DNA of 64,000 nucleotides from Cotesia glomerata (taxonomy: Eukaryota; Arthropoda; Insecta; Hymenoptera; Braconidae), in NCBI RefSeq assembly GCF_020080835.1, contig NC_058166.1, positions 16,517,043 to 16,581,042 of the forward strand, written 5' to 3'. The position numbers and the translations under genes were made by a program. The stretch's first letter is position 1. Each line of letters opens with the position of its first letter. The notes under the pieces were generated by a model. That model was not told the DNA's origin. It saw only the letters and a program-made list of their open reading frames with translations, and did not search any database. Of this stretch, positions 38,316 through 51,145 are shown in pieces.

Positions 38316-38766
38316 TATGTATATATGAAAAATATATCAAAAATGCATGTGGGTACTCAAATGAAATCTCTTAATAAGTGTAACATCAGGATGAGCTTAC
38401 ATCTTTAAAAATATCAGTAATTGACGACGGACCTTGTATCTTGAGAACTACTGATCTTTTTAAAAATATAAGCTCATCCCGACAGTATACTCATCGAGAC
38501 TTTTCATTTGAGTACCTACATCAATTTTTCATATATTTATATATATTATGTATATGTATATATGAAAAAGATATCAAAACGCATGTGGGTACTCAAATGA
38601 AAGCTCTTAATGAGTGTAACGTCGGGATGAGCTTATATCTTTACAAACGTCAATATTTAAGAAAGTACAGTACAACTTAACAAAAGTCACTATTTAATAA
38701 AGCAAAATTTTATTTGTTTATCATTTACAAGTCAAGGCAGTCACAGAGGGACTGCAAGGTTGCTAG
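37676..38766 (+). mobile_element. Non-autonomous Helitron-like element, copy 7 (both ends intact)
   Basis: A|TCTATATTATTAAGAGAATA at the start; GCAGTCACAGAGGGACTGC, AAGGTTG, CTAG|T at the end. 1091 bp. Three palindromic units (37925-38100, 38165-38405, 38465-38645), the second with an (AT)n centre at about 38240-38313. A good type copy of the family. Confidence 0.8.
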
Positions 38767-40477
38767 TATTTAATTTTATTAAACTAGAATCTAGTTTTTC
38801 CAAAATATTAAGCCTATAATATTTAAATAATGACAATATATGTAATCATAATTCTATTGCATATGTTCTGTTGACATATATGAAAATATCCGGCTCAATA
38901 TAGCTTGATATACCTCCATATAACTCGATATGTTTAAATCAGGCCAGATATAGTCATATATAATTTTTTATCCAAATTAGTTATGAAAATAATCAACAGG
39001 TGGCGCATGATCGCTGAATCATCTCATTGCTATATACTTAAGTCTCAGAAATTAAATTTCAAAAATAAAATTCATTGTTTTCTTTCTTTTGAAAAATCTT
39101 ATCTAACGTTAATTTTTTTTTTTATTAACTAAAACTTATTGGTACTTGTTTTAGAATAATTAAAAAAAATTATAATGCATTATTTATTTTCATATTAGAA
39201 AATTTGTTCAAGGAAACTTACTACAAAAAAGAAAATAATTCAAAATGGGATTTATCACACCGATAAAATTCCTCATGATATCAAGAATGTAATCTCCTTG
39301 TAGCTTATATATTTTTCGGGCGTAATGTCTACTTAGTCCTGCTTAACTTGGCATATGTAGATGCGGTATATAAATAGGAAGGAAACGAACAATAGAATAT
39401 GGAGGGTGATGTATATACATATATAAAAAACACACAAAGATGTAAAATGAAAAAGAGTGGGTGGGAAAAGTGAGTCGTCGTCTTGAAGAGTGAGTCGTAA
39501 AATCTGTTTTTCCTTCGTGGATGCTTTCTGAATCGGTTATCTTATTTTCTTAGCGTTCCTTATTCCTTATGCTTAAATTTAACTCAAGTAAAGAAAATAT
39601 ATGTGTGTATTTATAAATGTATGCATGAGAGTTATAATACTTTTATCTGAAATGAAAGTATTTTTTATGTTTGATGCTATTTTAAATTTAAAAAAGAACC
39701 TCTTGGACTAGACAGATCAATGTGATTTATGAGACTGGCGTAAGCTTATTGAGACGAACGACCATAAAATATGAATTTTGTTTTTTTTTTTTACAAAGAA
39801 ACTGAACGCTGTTTTACTTTTGCTAAGTAAAGTGATTCCGAGGATAGGATTTATTTAAATGTCTGGATCATTCGTATTTTTATTTTATTACTTTTTTTTT
39901 TTTTTGATAATTTTTAAGCCAGAAAAGGAAGAAAAGATTAGGATAAATTTTTGGTGAGGTGAAAACTTTGTGTCAACAGAACGTAAAAGCTTTTAAACAG
40001 AATAGAGGATTGGAGCCGATGAATAGTAAATGGACTAGACTGAGTAAGAGAGGATTAAACGAGAAAGCAGGTGAATATAATATTGCGGAGTAATCGACAG
40101 GCTGTTCGCGTTGCTTACTTTAGGCATTGCAGAGATTACGCCGTGTTTAACAACCAGGGAATAATGGACGCTATCTCCGAGATTTCATTGTTTTTGTTGA
40201 TAATGGGATGCTATGACTATGCTGGATTCATTGTTTGTATTAATAACTTGGGTAACGCGGGAAGGGGCTCAGTTGCTTACAAGGAAAAATTATTTCGTTT
40301 GTTGCGAGTCGTTGGTAAAATTGTTAAAGAATTTTTTTGGGTAAAAAAAATTGTTTGATTGAGAATAAGTATTCTTGAAAATTTTATTCTTGATAAGGAA
40401 TCTTTAGTTCGAATTAATTATAGAAATTCAATGAAGAATCAAGAAAAGAAAACAAAAACCACAAGCAAAAATAGTGA
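38767..40477. other. Beat intron, no gene recognised
   Basis: A reverse ATGCGCC-core repeat at 38990-39110 (CAACAGGTGGCGCATGATCG). Positions 39300-39560 and 40000-40360 have mixed composition; the 95-codon frame at 40071 shows no recognisable domain. Confidence 0.45.
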
Positions 40478-41124
40478 ATTATAAATAATTAAATTTTGCT
40501 TTATTAAATAATAACTTTTGTTAAATTGTACTGTACTTTCTCAACTATTGACATTTTTGAAAATATAAGCTCATCCCGATGTTACACCGGTCAAGAGCTT
40601 TCATTTGAGTGCCCACATGCATTTTGATATATTTTTCATATATTCATATATACACTGATAAAAAAATTGACTTGACTCAAGAGCCAAACTCTTGGACCAA
40701 GAATACCATTTTGAAGAAAATGATATTCTTAAGTCAAGAGAATAAATTCTTGAGCTAAGAAATTATTCTTGGTCTAAGAAAATTTTCTTGAGTCAAGAAT
40801 TTATTCTCTTGACTCAAGAAAATATTTTTCTTCAAAATGGAATTCTTGGTTCAAGAGTTTGGCTCTTGAGTCAAGTCAATTTTTATCAGTGTATAAATAT
40901 ATATAAATATATAAAATATATGAAAAATTGATGTGGGTACTCAAATGAAAGGTCTCGATGAGAATAATTACGGAGTGAGCTTATATCTCTTAAAAATATC
41001 ATTAGTTGACAAGATAGCAATGTCGATTCTTAATTATTGACATTTTTTAAGATATAAGCTCATCCTGATGTAACACTCATCAAGAGCTTTCATTTGAGTA
41101 CTCACATGCATTTTTTATATATTT

Positions 41125-41195
<71 letters not shown>

Positions 41196-42003
41196 TAAGT
41201 ATATGAAAAATTGATGTTGGTACTCAAATGAAAGGTCTCGATGAGTATAACATCGGGATGAGCTTATATCTTTAAGAATGTCAATAGTTCACAAAGTACA
41301 GAGGTCATTTCTTAATTATTGATAGTTTTAAAGATGCGTAAGCTCATCCTGATGTTACACTCATTAAGAGCTTTCATTAGAGTACCCACATGCATTTTGA
41401 TATATTTTTAATATATAAATATAAATAAAATATATAACTATATGAAAAATTGATGTAGGTACTCAAATAAAAGGTCTTGATGAGTGTAACATCAGGATAA
41501 GCTTATACCTTTAAAAATTTCAATAGTTCACAAGATACAAGGTCATTTCTTAATTATTGATATTTTTAAAGATGTAAGCTCATCCTGATGTTACACTCAT
41601 CAAGAGCTTTCATTCGAGTACCCACATGCATTTTGATATATTTTTCATATATACATATTTATAACATATATAAATGTATAAATATATGAAAAATTGATGT
41701 GGGTACTCAAATGAAAGGTTTTGATGAGTGTAACTCCAGAATGAGCTTATATCTCTAAAAATGTCAATAGTTCTCAAGATACAAGGTCATTTCTTAATTA
41801 TGTATCTAGAGATAAAAAATTTTCAAATACAGCCTAAATACTTATAATCATAAATTGAATATCGGTGAGAATGAAATGAAACCTTGAAAAGGCACAAATT
41901 CATGTCAAGACCTTTGCGATTACACTAAATTTCACTAAAAAAACCGATTTTATCATACGACTATCCTGGCCACAAAATTCTTCTTATTCTCGTAATAATA
42001 TAT
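40478..42003 (-). mobile_element. Helitron-like element, copy 8, carrying a palindromic MITE
   Basis: Reverse orientation, with eroded ends. Four palindromic units, the first split by the MITE at 40652-40892. The second has an (AT)n centre at about 41127-41187. The 5' part (CCTGGCCACAAAATTC) is recognisable at 41966-41981. Confidence 0.68.
40652..40892. mobile_element. Near-perfect 241-bp palindromic MITE
   Basis: ACACTGATAAAAAAATTGAC at the left and the inverse (GTCAATTTTTATCAGTGT) at the right, TA on both sides. The arms are lists of CTTGACTCAAGAG/CTTGGACCAAGAAT-like words that are themselves palindromic. As single-stranded DNA it could form one hairpin of about 120 bp. Confidence 0.85.
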
Positions 42004-43424
42004 ACATAGATTATATAATTTTACAAATTTATACTTGAATCATGACACAAAATTCTTTATAAGCTAAACTTTTTCGGTCAAGAATGTTTGTTTTGAATAA
42101 ATAACTTTTTTTGTAAGTGTACAAAAATTATGAAATAATTTTTTAATTAGAGTCAACTATAATTATCTATTTTAAAACCGAATAATTTTGGCAGCGTATT
42201 TATCGTCAGTATTGCGGTTTTAATATGAAATAGCTCGAGCCCGAGGACCTATAAAATATTTTAAAATTACTCTCACAAAACACACGCGTCATATTTAATT
42301 AATCTGCGGTAACTCTAGTGAATTAAATGACATGTAGTAATTTATAGCGTTAATAATTACTAAATTAAATATCTATGATAAAACGGTCAAGCTGTACATG
42401 AATAACGTCAATTATAAAATATCTATTGATATTAATTAAATATTCATAAGATAAATATTCCAATTTATTTTCAATTTTCAATCAATATTATATCAAGCAA
42501 ATTATCCAAAATTTACATTATAATTTTTAAGTGCCGCAATTTACCGCCATTATATTTTAAACTAAATTATCCTTTTTGTAAAAAAAAAAAAAATACATTA
42601 AAATAAATAAATTTAAATTGGATTCCTTTGTACTATTTATTATTTTTTTTCCATCATGGAGACTTAATATCATTATAAAAGCCAACCCATGTAATCCTCT
42701 TTTCATTTAGGATTAATCTTTATTTCTCTTTTTGTTTCCATTTACTCTTTTTTGTTTTAATTTACGGGCAAGCTCTGCATGTTTTTCAAATTTTTCTTTT
42801 TATTTTAAAAGACTGTTCTTATTAATGATTATGATTGTTATTATGAGATTGTTGAGCTTCATATTCATGATATTTTACTTTCTTCGTTTGAGTTAAAATT
42901 CCCTTAATTATAAATGTAAATATAAAATAAAAAAAAAATCGAAGGTATTACATTAAAATTAATGTTCAGTTTTAGTTATAAAAGTTGTATTAATTCGTGA
43001 TTTTATTTTGTTTGCCGAGTTAAAATTAATATTAGCTGAGGATATAATATTAATTATATCAAGTTTATATATATTTTAAGTTTTACGTTAACGGCGGGAT
43101 CTTGGTAACTTTTAATCTGTTCAATCAATCCACCGCGTAATTTCAGTTATGGCTTAATAAAGAACTTATTTCATTTTCTCATAACTGATTAAATGATAAA
43201 CTTTCATTTTAAATTTAATTATAAATTTCAATAACAATGCCATTTTTTTTTTTATTTTTTTTACATTGTGCGACTTGTAATATGAAGCGTAAGAGAGTGC
43301 TTCACTAGAAAAAATATTTTGGCCTCTTCTAGAGAGCTATTTTTATTGGTGTATTTTTGTAAGCTTACTTACCCAACGTAATTTTTATATTATCATGATT
43401 AGGTTTCCAATTTTAAAAAATATA
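42004..43424. other. Beat intron, AT-rich
   Basis: No feature recognised other than homopolymer tracts. Confidence 0.5.
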
Positions 43425-44290
43425 TTTGTTTTGGAACAATTCAAAATTTGAAAAAATGTTTTTTGATTGTTAATTTCAGGGTTATAAAATTTTCAAAAGT
43501 ATCTAAATCATAGAACTTTGAATTTTTGAAACTCATTAATGTTTAAACTATCGAAACTTTTGAAATGTTGAAGATAAAAAATTGGTCCAAATTTTTTTGG
43601 ATAGATTAGTTCTTTAGCTTCAATTTCATTTCTGTAATAATCGACTTTCGATCAATATTTTTCGAGATATAAAATTTTGAAAAGTATCTAAAGCATGGAA
43701 CTTTTAATTTTTGAAAACTTACTATTAATCTTTAAACAGCTATATCTTCTTAACTATTGAAGATAAAAAATTGGTCCAAATTTTTTTTTGATGAATTAGT
43801 TCTTCAGCTTCAATTTCATTTTTGTAATGATCAAAATTCGACCAATAGTTTTTGAGATATAGAATTTTGATTAGAATGTTAATCATATAACTCTGAATTT
43901 TTGGAAACTTATTATTAATCTTTAAATAGCTATATCTTTTAAACTATTAAAGATAAAAAATTGATCCAAATTTTGTTCAGTAGATGATTTTTTTAGCTTC
44001 ATTTTTATTTTTTAATGATCAACATTCAACCAATAGTTCTTTACTTATAAAATTTTGAAAAATATCCAATTCTTAAAACTTTAAATTTTTGGAAACTAAT
44101 TAATCTTTAAACAGCTATATCTTTTAAAAATAAAAAATTGGTCTAAATTTTTTTTAGGTAGATTATTTCTTCAGCTTCAATTTCATTTATGTAATGATCA
44201 ACTTTTGACCAATAGTTTCCAAAATATAAAATTTTAAAAAATGATCTTTCTAAAAAAATTACTACGAATTTTTGAAAATTTATTATTAAT
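43425..44290. repeat. Tandem array of about 190-bp units (array 2)
   Basis: Same unit as at 35100-36000. The ATTGG landmark falls at 43581, 43770, 43960 and 44137 (spacing 189, 190, 177). Preceded by the same leader (CCAATTTTAAAAAATATATT). Confidence 0.8.
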
Positions 44291-45467
44291 AATTTAATTT
44301 TTCTTTTAATACACTTTTTTTGGCCTTTTGTGAAATTTCTATTTGAAATACAAATAAATAACAATAATAAATTTTTTTACTTTTATCAATTACCAACATA
44401 ATATATTTTTCAGCAAAAGTTCTCTGATCATTATTAATCATGCTCTTTTTGACTTTCCAAACTTTTAATTTCAAATTAAAAATTAACTCCCAATAAAGTT
44501 TTCAACCAACCATCAATTAATTGAAAAATCAACTTATTTAAAAGCAATAAATATTCAACCGCACCTGAACCGTAACTAAAAAAACTAGGTAAAAAAAAAG
44601 CCAATAAATAAACAAGTGGTAAAATAATCAGAGTAAACACCCGGCTGGTCTGGTACGCGTTGGAAACTAAAAATTACTCGGCAAGTTCCACTTAACATAA
44701 ATTAAACCTCCAGATTATTTATCACCGCGAAATATATAACCCGTATAAAATCCCAGTATTTATATTAAGTAATTAAACCGGATACAAAAAGCTCTCACTG
44801 AATGTTAATTATGTTGAATAAAATTAATAAACAACAGGGATCTTGTATCCTAGGCAGACGCAGCAAAAAAAGGGCAATAAAAACCTCGGAATAATGCTCC
44901 GAATACAAATTAATGTTATATGATAATGATAATGGTTTAGTTCAAGGTTTTCAAAACGCAAAACGTAAACCAGGTTTTAATCTGTACAGAGCATTACAGT
45001 GAGTAAATATACAGATTTACTCACTGTAATTCCTCGATAAAAATTTTTTCATATATATATACATATATATTCTCCCGATATCTATATTTCCGCATCTACA
45101 CTCATCGAGTCACTACACGGATAATATTTATCCACTAGCTGGTCATTATAATCCTTGTAGGTAGTTAAATATGAATTCGCCATTGCAATTCTCGATAAAT
45201 AGAATTAACTGATAGCTCGATCATTTTCGAACAAAGCCCGAGTATGAGCGAGTTTGCACTTCATATTATATAACTAGGTAAAACTATATATGTATATACA
45301 TCCGTGTACAAGAGTGTTCTTTAGTTAACGATCCAATAGACATTCAACTGATTACGTTCATTTAATATCCATCAAAGCTCGCTCGACGGAATAGTAAATA
45401 TTTTAACGTTTAAAAATCTTCACTCTGAGAAGATCCGAACATTTTATTATAATTATTAAAATTATTA
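44291..45467. other. Beat intron, no gene recognised
   Basis: AT-rich with a mixed-composition stretch at 44560-45430. No coding signal. Confidence 0.45.
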
Positions 45468-46613
45468 TCTATATTATTAAGAGAATAAAAAAAATTTTGT
45501 GTCCAGGATAGTTATATGAAAAAATCGGTTTTTTTTTAATGAAATTTAGTGTCATTATAAAGGTCTTGATTTGAATTTGTACTTTTTCGAGGTTTCATAT
45601 CATTTTCAATAACAGTCAATAAATATATAGTTATATATATTACATATATGTATATATAAAAAATATATTAAAAATGCATATGGGTACTCAAATGAAAGCT
45701 CTTGATGAGCGTAACATCAAAATGAGCTTGTATCTTTAAAATTATCAATAATTAATAAATGACCTTGTATCTTGTGAACTATTGACATTTTTAACGATAT
45801 AAGCTCATCCTGGAGTTACATTCATCGAGACCTTTCATTTGAGTACCTACATCAGTTTTTCATATATTTATATATTTTATATATATGTATATTTGAAAAA
45901 TATATCAAAAATACATGTGGGTACTCAAATGAAAGCTCTTGATGAGCGTAACATCAAAATGAGCTTGTATCTTTAAAATATATATTATATATATGTATAT
46001 ATGAAAAATATATCAAAAATGCAAGTGGGTACTCAAATGAAAGCTTTTGATGAGTGTAACATCAAGATGAGCTTATATTCTTAAAAACGTCAAGATTTAA
46101 GAAAGTATAGTGCAATTTGACAAAAGTCATTATTTAATAAAGCAAAATTTTAATTTTTCATAGTTCAATTTATTATAATAAGTATTTAGGCTGCACTCGA
46201 AAATGCTCTATCTTTAGATTAAGTAAGTACTCGTAAGTACTTTACGATGCAAGGAGATACATAATTAAGAAATGACCTTGTATCTAGTAAAATTTTGACA
46301 TTTTTTAAAATATAAGCTCATCCCGATGTTACATTCATCGAGACCTTTCATTTGAGTACCCACATCAATTTTTCATATATTTATATATTTTATATATATA
46401 TGTATATTTGAAAAATATATCAAAAATACATGTGGGTACTCAAATGAAAGCTCTTGATGATTGTAACATCGGGATGAGCTTATATCTTTAAAAACGTCAA
46501 TAGTTAAAAAAATACAGTGCAATTCAACAAAAGTCATTATTTAATAAAGCAAAATTTTATTCATTTATAGTTCACAAGTCACGGCAGTCACATAGTGACT
46601 TCAAAGCTGCTAG
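45468..46613 (+). mobile_element. Non-autonomous Helitron-like element, copy 9 (both ends intact)
   Basis: Starts TCTATATTATTAAGAGAATA after A at 45467. Ends GGCAGTCACATAGTGACTTC, AAAGCTG, CTAG before T. 1146 bp. Palindromic units are present but one has lost an arm. Confidence 0.78.
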
Positions 46614-47516
46614 TAATTATTATTATTTTATAAGAACATTTTTTGATTAAGTACCAAAATATTGTCTAGCTGCTATAAAAATGGCTATAACTCCTGAAAT
46701 ATTAATTTTATCGAAAAATTATAAGACCAAAATTGTAGCTCAGAAAATTTCCTACAATAGTATATTACATACCTAGGCCAGTAAAATAAGAAATCTCAGA
46801 TCACATGAAATTGTCGGCCGAGGCGAAGCCGAGGTCGACAAACATGTGATCTGAGGCTTTTTATTTACTGGCCGAGGTGTGTATACTATTTTTCAGTTCG
46901 ACGTAGCCAGAAAGCGGCAACTTCGTTTAGCGCAGCGGCCCGAAAGTTGACGCTTTCTGGCCGGAGGACAGAAAAAAATGTTTTCATACTATGGAACTAT
47001 TAGTATTTTAATATGAAAATGATTTATTGGAAATCAAATATGTTAGATTTGATATATTATTTATTTGATTAATAAACATAAAAAGTAAAATCAGATAATC
47101 TTTGTAACAAATTACTAACTATAGAACGTTGGACGAAGGTGAAATAAAAAACCAAATAGGGTTATAGTTATTATTATCATAATTATCATAAAATCTAATT
47201 ACATTAGTCAATTATAGGAATTCAAATTTCAGCGTGTTCATTGATTTCAATAAAGAATTTTCGGAGGTTATGGTAACAACATTCTGTGGTATACTCAACA
47301 AATAATAGTCAGGTAGCTGCAAATATACCCAGTAATACCACAATCATATAATATCATCGAAAATTTGTATAGTTATCGCTAGAATCACTGGTTTGTAAAA
47401 TAACGATTTCAATCTCTACGGTCGACTATTTAATGTAGACCATTCGGTCACACAAATATAATAATCATTCTTCATTATTATTATTTATTATAATTCAATA
47501 ACCAAAACAATAATAA
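46614..47516. other. Beat intron containing paired GC-rich hairpins
   Basis: Only 46760-46975 stands out (see separate entry). The rest is AT-rich. Confidence 0.45.
46760..46975. repeat. Two adjacent GC-rich inverted repeats
   Basis: Hairpin 1: GGCCAGTAAAATAAG...CTCAGATCACATG (46776-46807) pairs with CATGTGATCTGAG...TTATTTACTGGCC (46843-46873), with GTCG/CGAC continuing inside; outside, ACATACCTA and GAGGTGTGT extend the stem imperfectly. Hairpin 2: GCCAGAAAGCG.CAACTTCG (46906-46925) pairs with CGAAAGTTGACGCTTTCTGGC (46941-46961). Loops are GC-rich. Function unknown; a small mobile element is likeliest. Confidence 0.6.
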
Positions 47517-47575
47517 TCTACATAATTAAGAGAATAAGCAAAATTTTATTACCATATTTTTTTATTTTAAAAGAA
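47517..47575 (+). mobile_element. Helitron-like 5' end fragment
   Basis: TCTACATAATTAAGAGAATAAGC then AAAATTTTATT after A matches the Helitron 5' end, but no palindromic unit or 3' end follows. Confidence 0.5.
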
Positions 47576-48366
47576 TTTTTATGAATTGAAATATTTTTAA
47601 TGATAGTTAATTTTTTGTCAAGTTTTTGGATGAGTTTTGAATAGTTTGTTGGTTATATGAGTTTATTCGAGACATCTGATCATTAATTTAAATAATTGGT
47701 AATTGATCCTCTCATAGGATATGATATTTTAAATTTAGTTTATAAGCAGCCAGCCAATCTATATATATAATCATTAAAAATTTTGAATTTGTGTCCAATT
47801 ATTGTTATCATTGTTGTTGAAAAAGTAGTATATAGTTATTTATAGCCGACTCATTACGAAAACATGAGTAAAGTTTGTAAGAATAACGAGAACTGAAAAA
47901 ATATTGAAATAAACGTAAGAAGCGTCTTCAAGTTTAAATGCGACGGTAACTAAAATACTTTGTGAACTGTATAATATATATTATATAGGAGTAGTATATA
48001 AAATATAGTATATAGTGCAGTATAAAGGAAGACTCTTTTAGTTAAAAGGAGTAGGAGTTACCGGTGGTAAAACGAAGTACCACTACCACAGCGAGGAGTA
48101 ATATTTACTTGCGGCTTAAAAGGTAAAGAGAGTATAGAAGCTAAGTTGCAAAACACCAAAAAACCAGACGGTAAATAGTTACATAGTTAAGTGCCACCTC
48201 AAAAAGGACAATTTCACTTTTTTGTAACCTTGTTAAATTGTTAAATTGCTACGATAATCTTTTTGTATGAAGTTAATATTATGTTTAGTATCCGGAAGGA
48301 AATTTTATTTATAAATTACCGTGAAAATTATAGCAATTGTAGAACGTGCAGTTTTTAATATAATTA
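47576..48366. other. Beat intron, AT-rich
   Basis: No feature recognised. Confidence 0.45.
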
Positions 48367-48889
48367 CACGGAAAAAAAATCCTATGAAAAATTACTATAG
48401 TAACATCGTAATCCAGGACTAGACTTTCAGTATCTCGATTTTTACGATGCTGCCGTCTACAGAATACAATTTGAATTATTGAAAATTACGATGTTATTTA
48501 GTAAATTTTTTTTCCGTAAGAGCAAGTGAATAAGGACGCATACTATATGTTTTAATAAAAGAGAGACAGAGTCTAGTAGTTTGCGATGCCACCACCGAAA
48601 AGATAACGAGGGTCTTATTATGTGACTGAACAGAAACTTTAGTTAATCCCTCCGATAGCGTGAGGGAATAAACCTTGGACTTGAGTCGGAGAGGACACCA
48701 GGTTCGATTCCTGGATGATACAGAGTTATTTTTTCGGTGACCTAAACTTCTTTTTAATTTGAGTGATAGAAATTTACGATGTTGCATCGTATAAATTACG
48801 ATGTTTGAGTTCTGGTCCGGCACTGCAATATCCGATACTAAAAATTACGATGTTTTCATTGTAATTTTTCGTACAATTTTCTTTCCGTG
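48367..48889. mobile_element. CACGG-ended MITE with a tRNA-like insert
   Basis: CACGGAAAAAAAATCCTATG at the left and TTTTCTTTCCGTG at the right, TA on both sides. AAAATTACGATGTT-type words recur in both orientations near the ends. The interior differs from the 34324 and 51146 elements, so this is a separate subfamily. Confidence 0.7.
48645..48722 (+). pseudogene. tRNA-like relic inside a MITE
   Basis: A-box-like TAGCGTGAGGG (48656-48666) and B box GGTTCGATTCC (48701-48711), with a perfect T stem (CCAGG/CCTGG). Acceptor strands do not pair. Likely a captured SINE or tRNA fragment; not a working tRNA. Confidence 0.5.
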
Positions 48890-49124
48890 TACAACTTTTT
48901 TTAATTATTTGCAAATATAATGTAAAAATATAGAGCAAAGTACTTTTAAAATAATTTTAAAGAGTTTCACTGTCTTTAATCAAGACAAAAAATTCTCGAA
49001 TTAAGTAAAATTTACTTAAACCAAGAAAAATTTCTTAACTTAAGGACGTTATAAGAAAAAACCATTTTCTTAAAATTTTTTAAAAATTTTTAGTACTTAT
49101 ACTCATAAGTATCCTCTATACGCA

Positions 49125-49805
49125 CACAAAAAGAAAAATTTCTTGACTGGAGAACAAAATTCTTGGCTCAAGAAAATTTTCAGGTGCCTAAAGGAAGACC
49201 GAAGTTGTGTTGGTCGAAGTAAAAATTTTTCTTGAAATTCTATTCTTGGTCGAAGTAATTTTTTCTTAATTCAAATTATCATAAATACTTGATACAATAA
49301 ATTTTTATAATTGATCAAGATTTTTAGATACTTTAGGGAAGCAGCGCCACCTACTTCAGCTGAGAAAAAATTTTCTCACCTTGAGAAAATTTTTCTCGAG
49401 AATATTTCATACCCATTTTATATTATTTTAGCGTGTAATTATACATATTGAATGAAAACAAATGATGAAATATTATTTGATCTTCCCATTTGACATGTTA
49501 ATCAATAAAAATATTAATGAAAATTTACTTCTATCTTTATATTTAATTTTTGAAGCAAGAGAGAAATTTTCTCAAGACAAGAAAATTTACTTCTAGCAAG
49601 AACTAAATTTTTTGGAGCTTCGAGGCTGAATTTTCTCAGACAACAAGATTGTCTTGACTTAAATAAATTTTCTTGAATCAAGATACGTATTTCTTAAAGC
49701 AAGAGAATTAATTTTGTTGGAATAAGTGAAATTTCTTGTCAAAAAAAAATTTTTCTTTCGCTCAAGAAAATAATTAAGAAGAAAAATATTTTTTTCTACT
49801 CAAAT
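49125..49805 (+). mobile_element. GGCGCC-core interspersed element, copy 4
   Basis: Core GGGAAGCAGCGCCACCTA at 49336-49353. The left end CACACAAAAAGAAAAATTTC resembles the inverse of the right ends of other copies (TTTTTTCTGTGCA at 30310). Non-coding. Confidence 0.68.
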
Positions 49806-51145
49806 CAAGAAAGTTAAATTCTTTAAATAAACATGAAAAATTAATAATTATTTTTTATTAATATTCAAAATTTAATGCAATTATTTTAATAATATTTTTA
49901 AAAATGTAATTTAATGACATTTGTTACTTTTTGTTAATATTTTTCTAACATATAACCTATATTATTAATAATAAATAATAATATTCAATTGATAACAATA
50001 TATCTAAGTAATAATCCTATTTCATGTGTGTGGTAAGCTGCAATAACAAGCTCAAAAATCTTATCAAGAACGATCAACTGATTAATGATCGAATAAAAAA
50101 TTCCTTCCGCCACAAATCTAAACTACTTATTTTAAATTATTTTACTAACTCAATCTCCGACTCAAGTCCTCAGAGAAAAATTTATTGAAGATTATTGAAG
50201 TTCCCTCGTAACGGTAACATAAGAAGATCGAACTTACAGAGAATAAGAGCCCTCCAAAGTGTACTACAACCCCTATTGTAAGCTAGCATCCATATTACGA
50301 TAGAACACCGAGATTAATGGTTCTCGCAATAAAAGTATCCACTTAATACTTAATACATTTTCCGATAAGTAATTGTTATTCCGCTCGTAAATAGTGCGAT
50401 GTAAATGTCTTGTTACTTTGTATGTACTCAGTGTCCTGAAAGAATCCCATATAGGACCTACTTATCCCAGGTGGATCCCCACGGGATACACGACGTACGA
50501 TCAGACTCAACTCGACGTAAAATGTATTGAGGTAGGTGAGCCGTGCAGTAGGTTACACTGGCGGAAAGACAAAAGGAGAGAAATGACAGGATCGATTTTA
50601 TTCACGGACTTGGAATTTAGAATTAAGACCTCGTAGAAAAATTTTATGATTTATACGCATTATATTGAACAAAAATTTGTTTACTAGTTAGTTGAAATAA
50701 CAATTAATGTCAGATAAGCTTTTAAATAGAGAAAAAAAATTATTTTTGACTTATTACTTAAGTCTTCAAAATTAACTCTCTGGTGGCGAGATAATTTAGC
50801 GACTATGCGCCGTCTGTTGGAAATTTTCAACACTAATTTTCAAAAATCAATTTTACGATTACTTATTAAATCTAGACTTAAAATAAGAATAGATTAAGTT
50901 AAATCTGATGTAAAAAATTATTATGATATCTTTCTTTAACTTTTAATTTATAAGTTTATCTTAAGACAAGATATTATTAAGAAATAATTATAATATTAAA
51001 ATGTATACAATAAGACAATAAAATCATGTAAGTTGCCGTACGGCCTGTGCCTTGGCATATGTTAATGAAGAATAATGATAATAATAATAATAATTTTAAT
51101 AGAAAAATTATATACGAACATACACGACAACATATAAGCCTGGTA
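49806..51145. other. Beat intron, no gene recognised
   Basis: AT-rich except 50200-50640. One forward ATGCGCC-core repeat at 50690-50880 (GCGACTATGCGCCGTCTGTT). Confidence 0.45.

Noticed and set aside
40071..40358. 95-codon plus-strand frame in the Beat intron
   Set aside because: No recognisable domain or splice context; consistent with a chance frame in a less AT-rich stretch.
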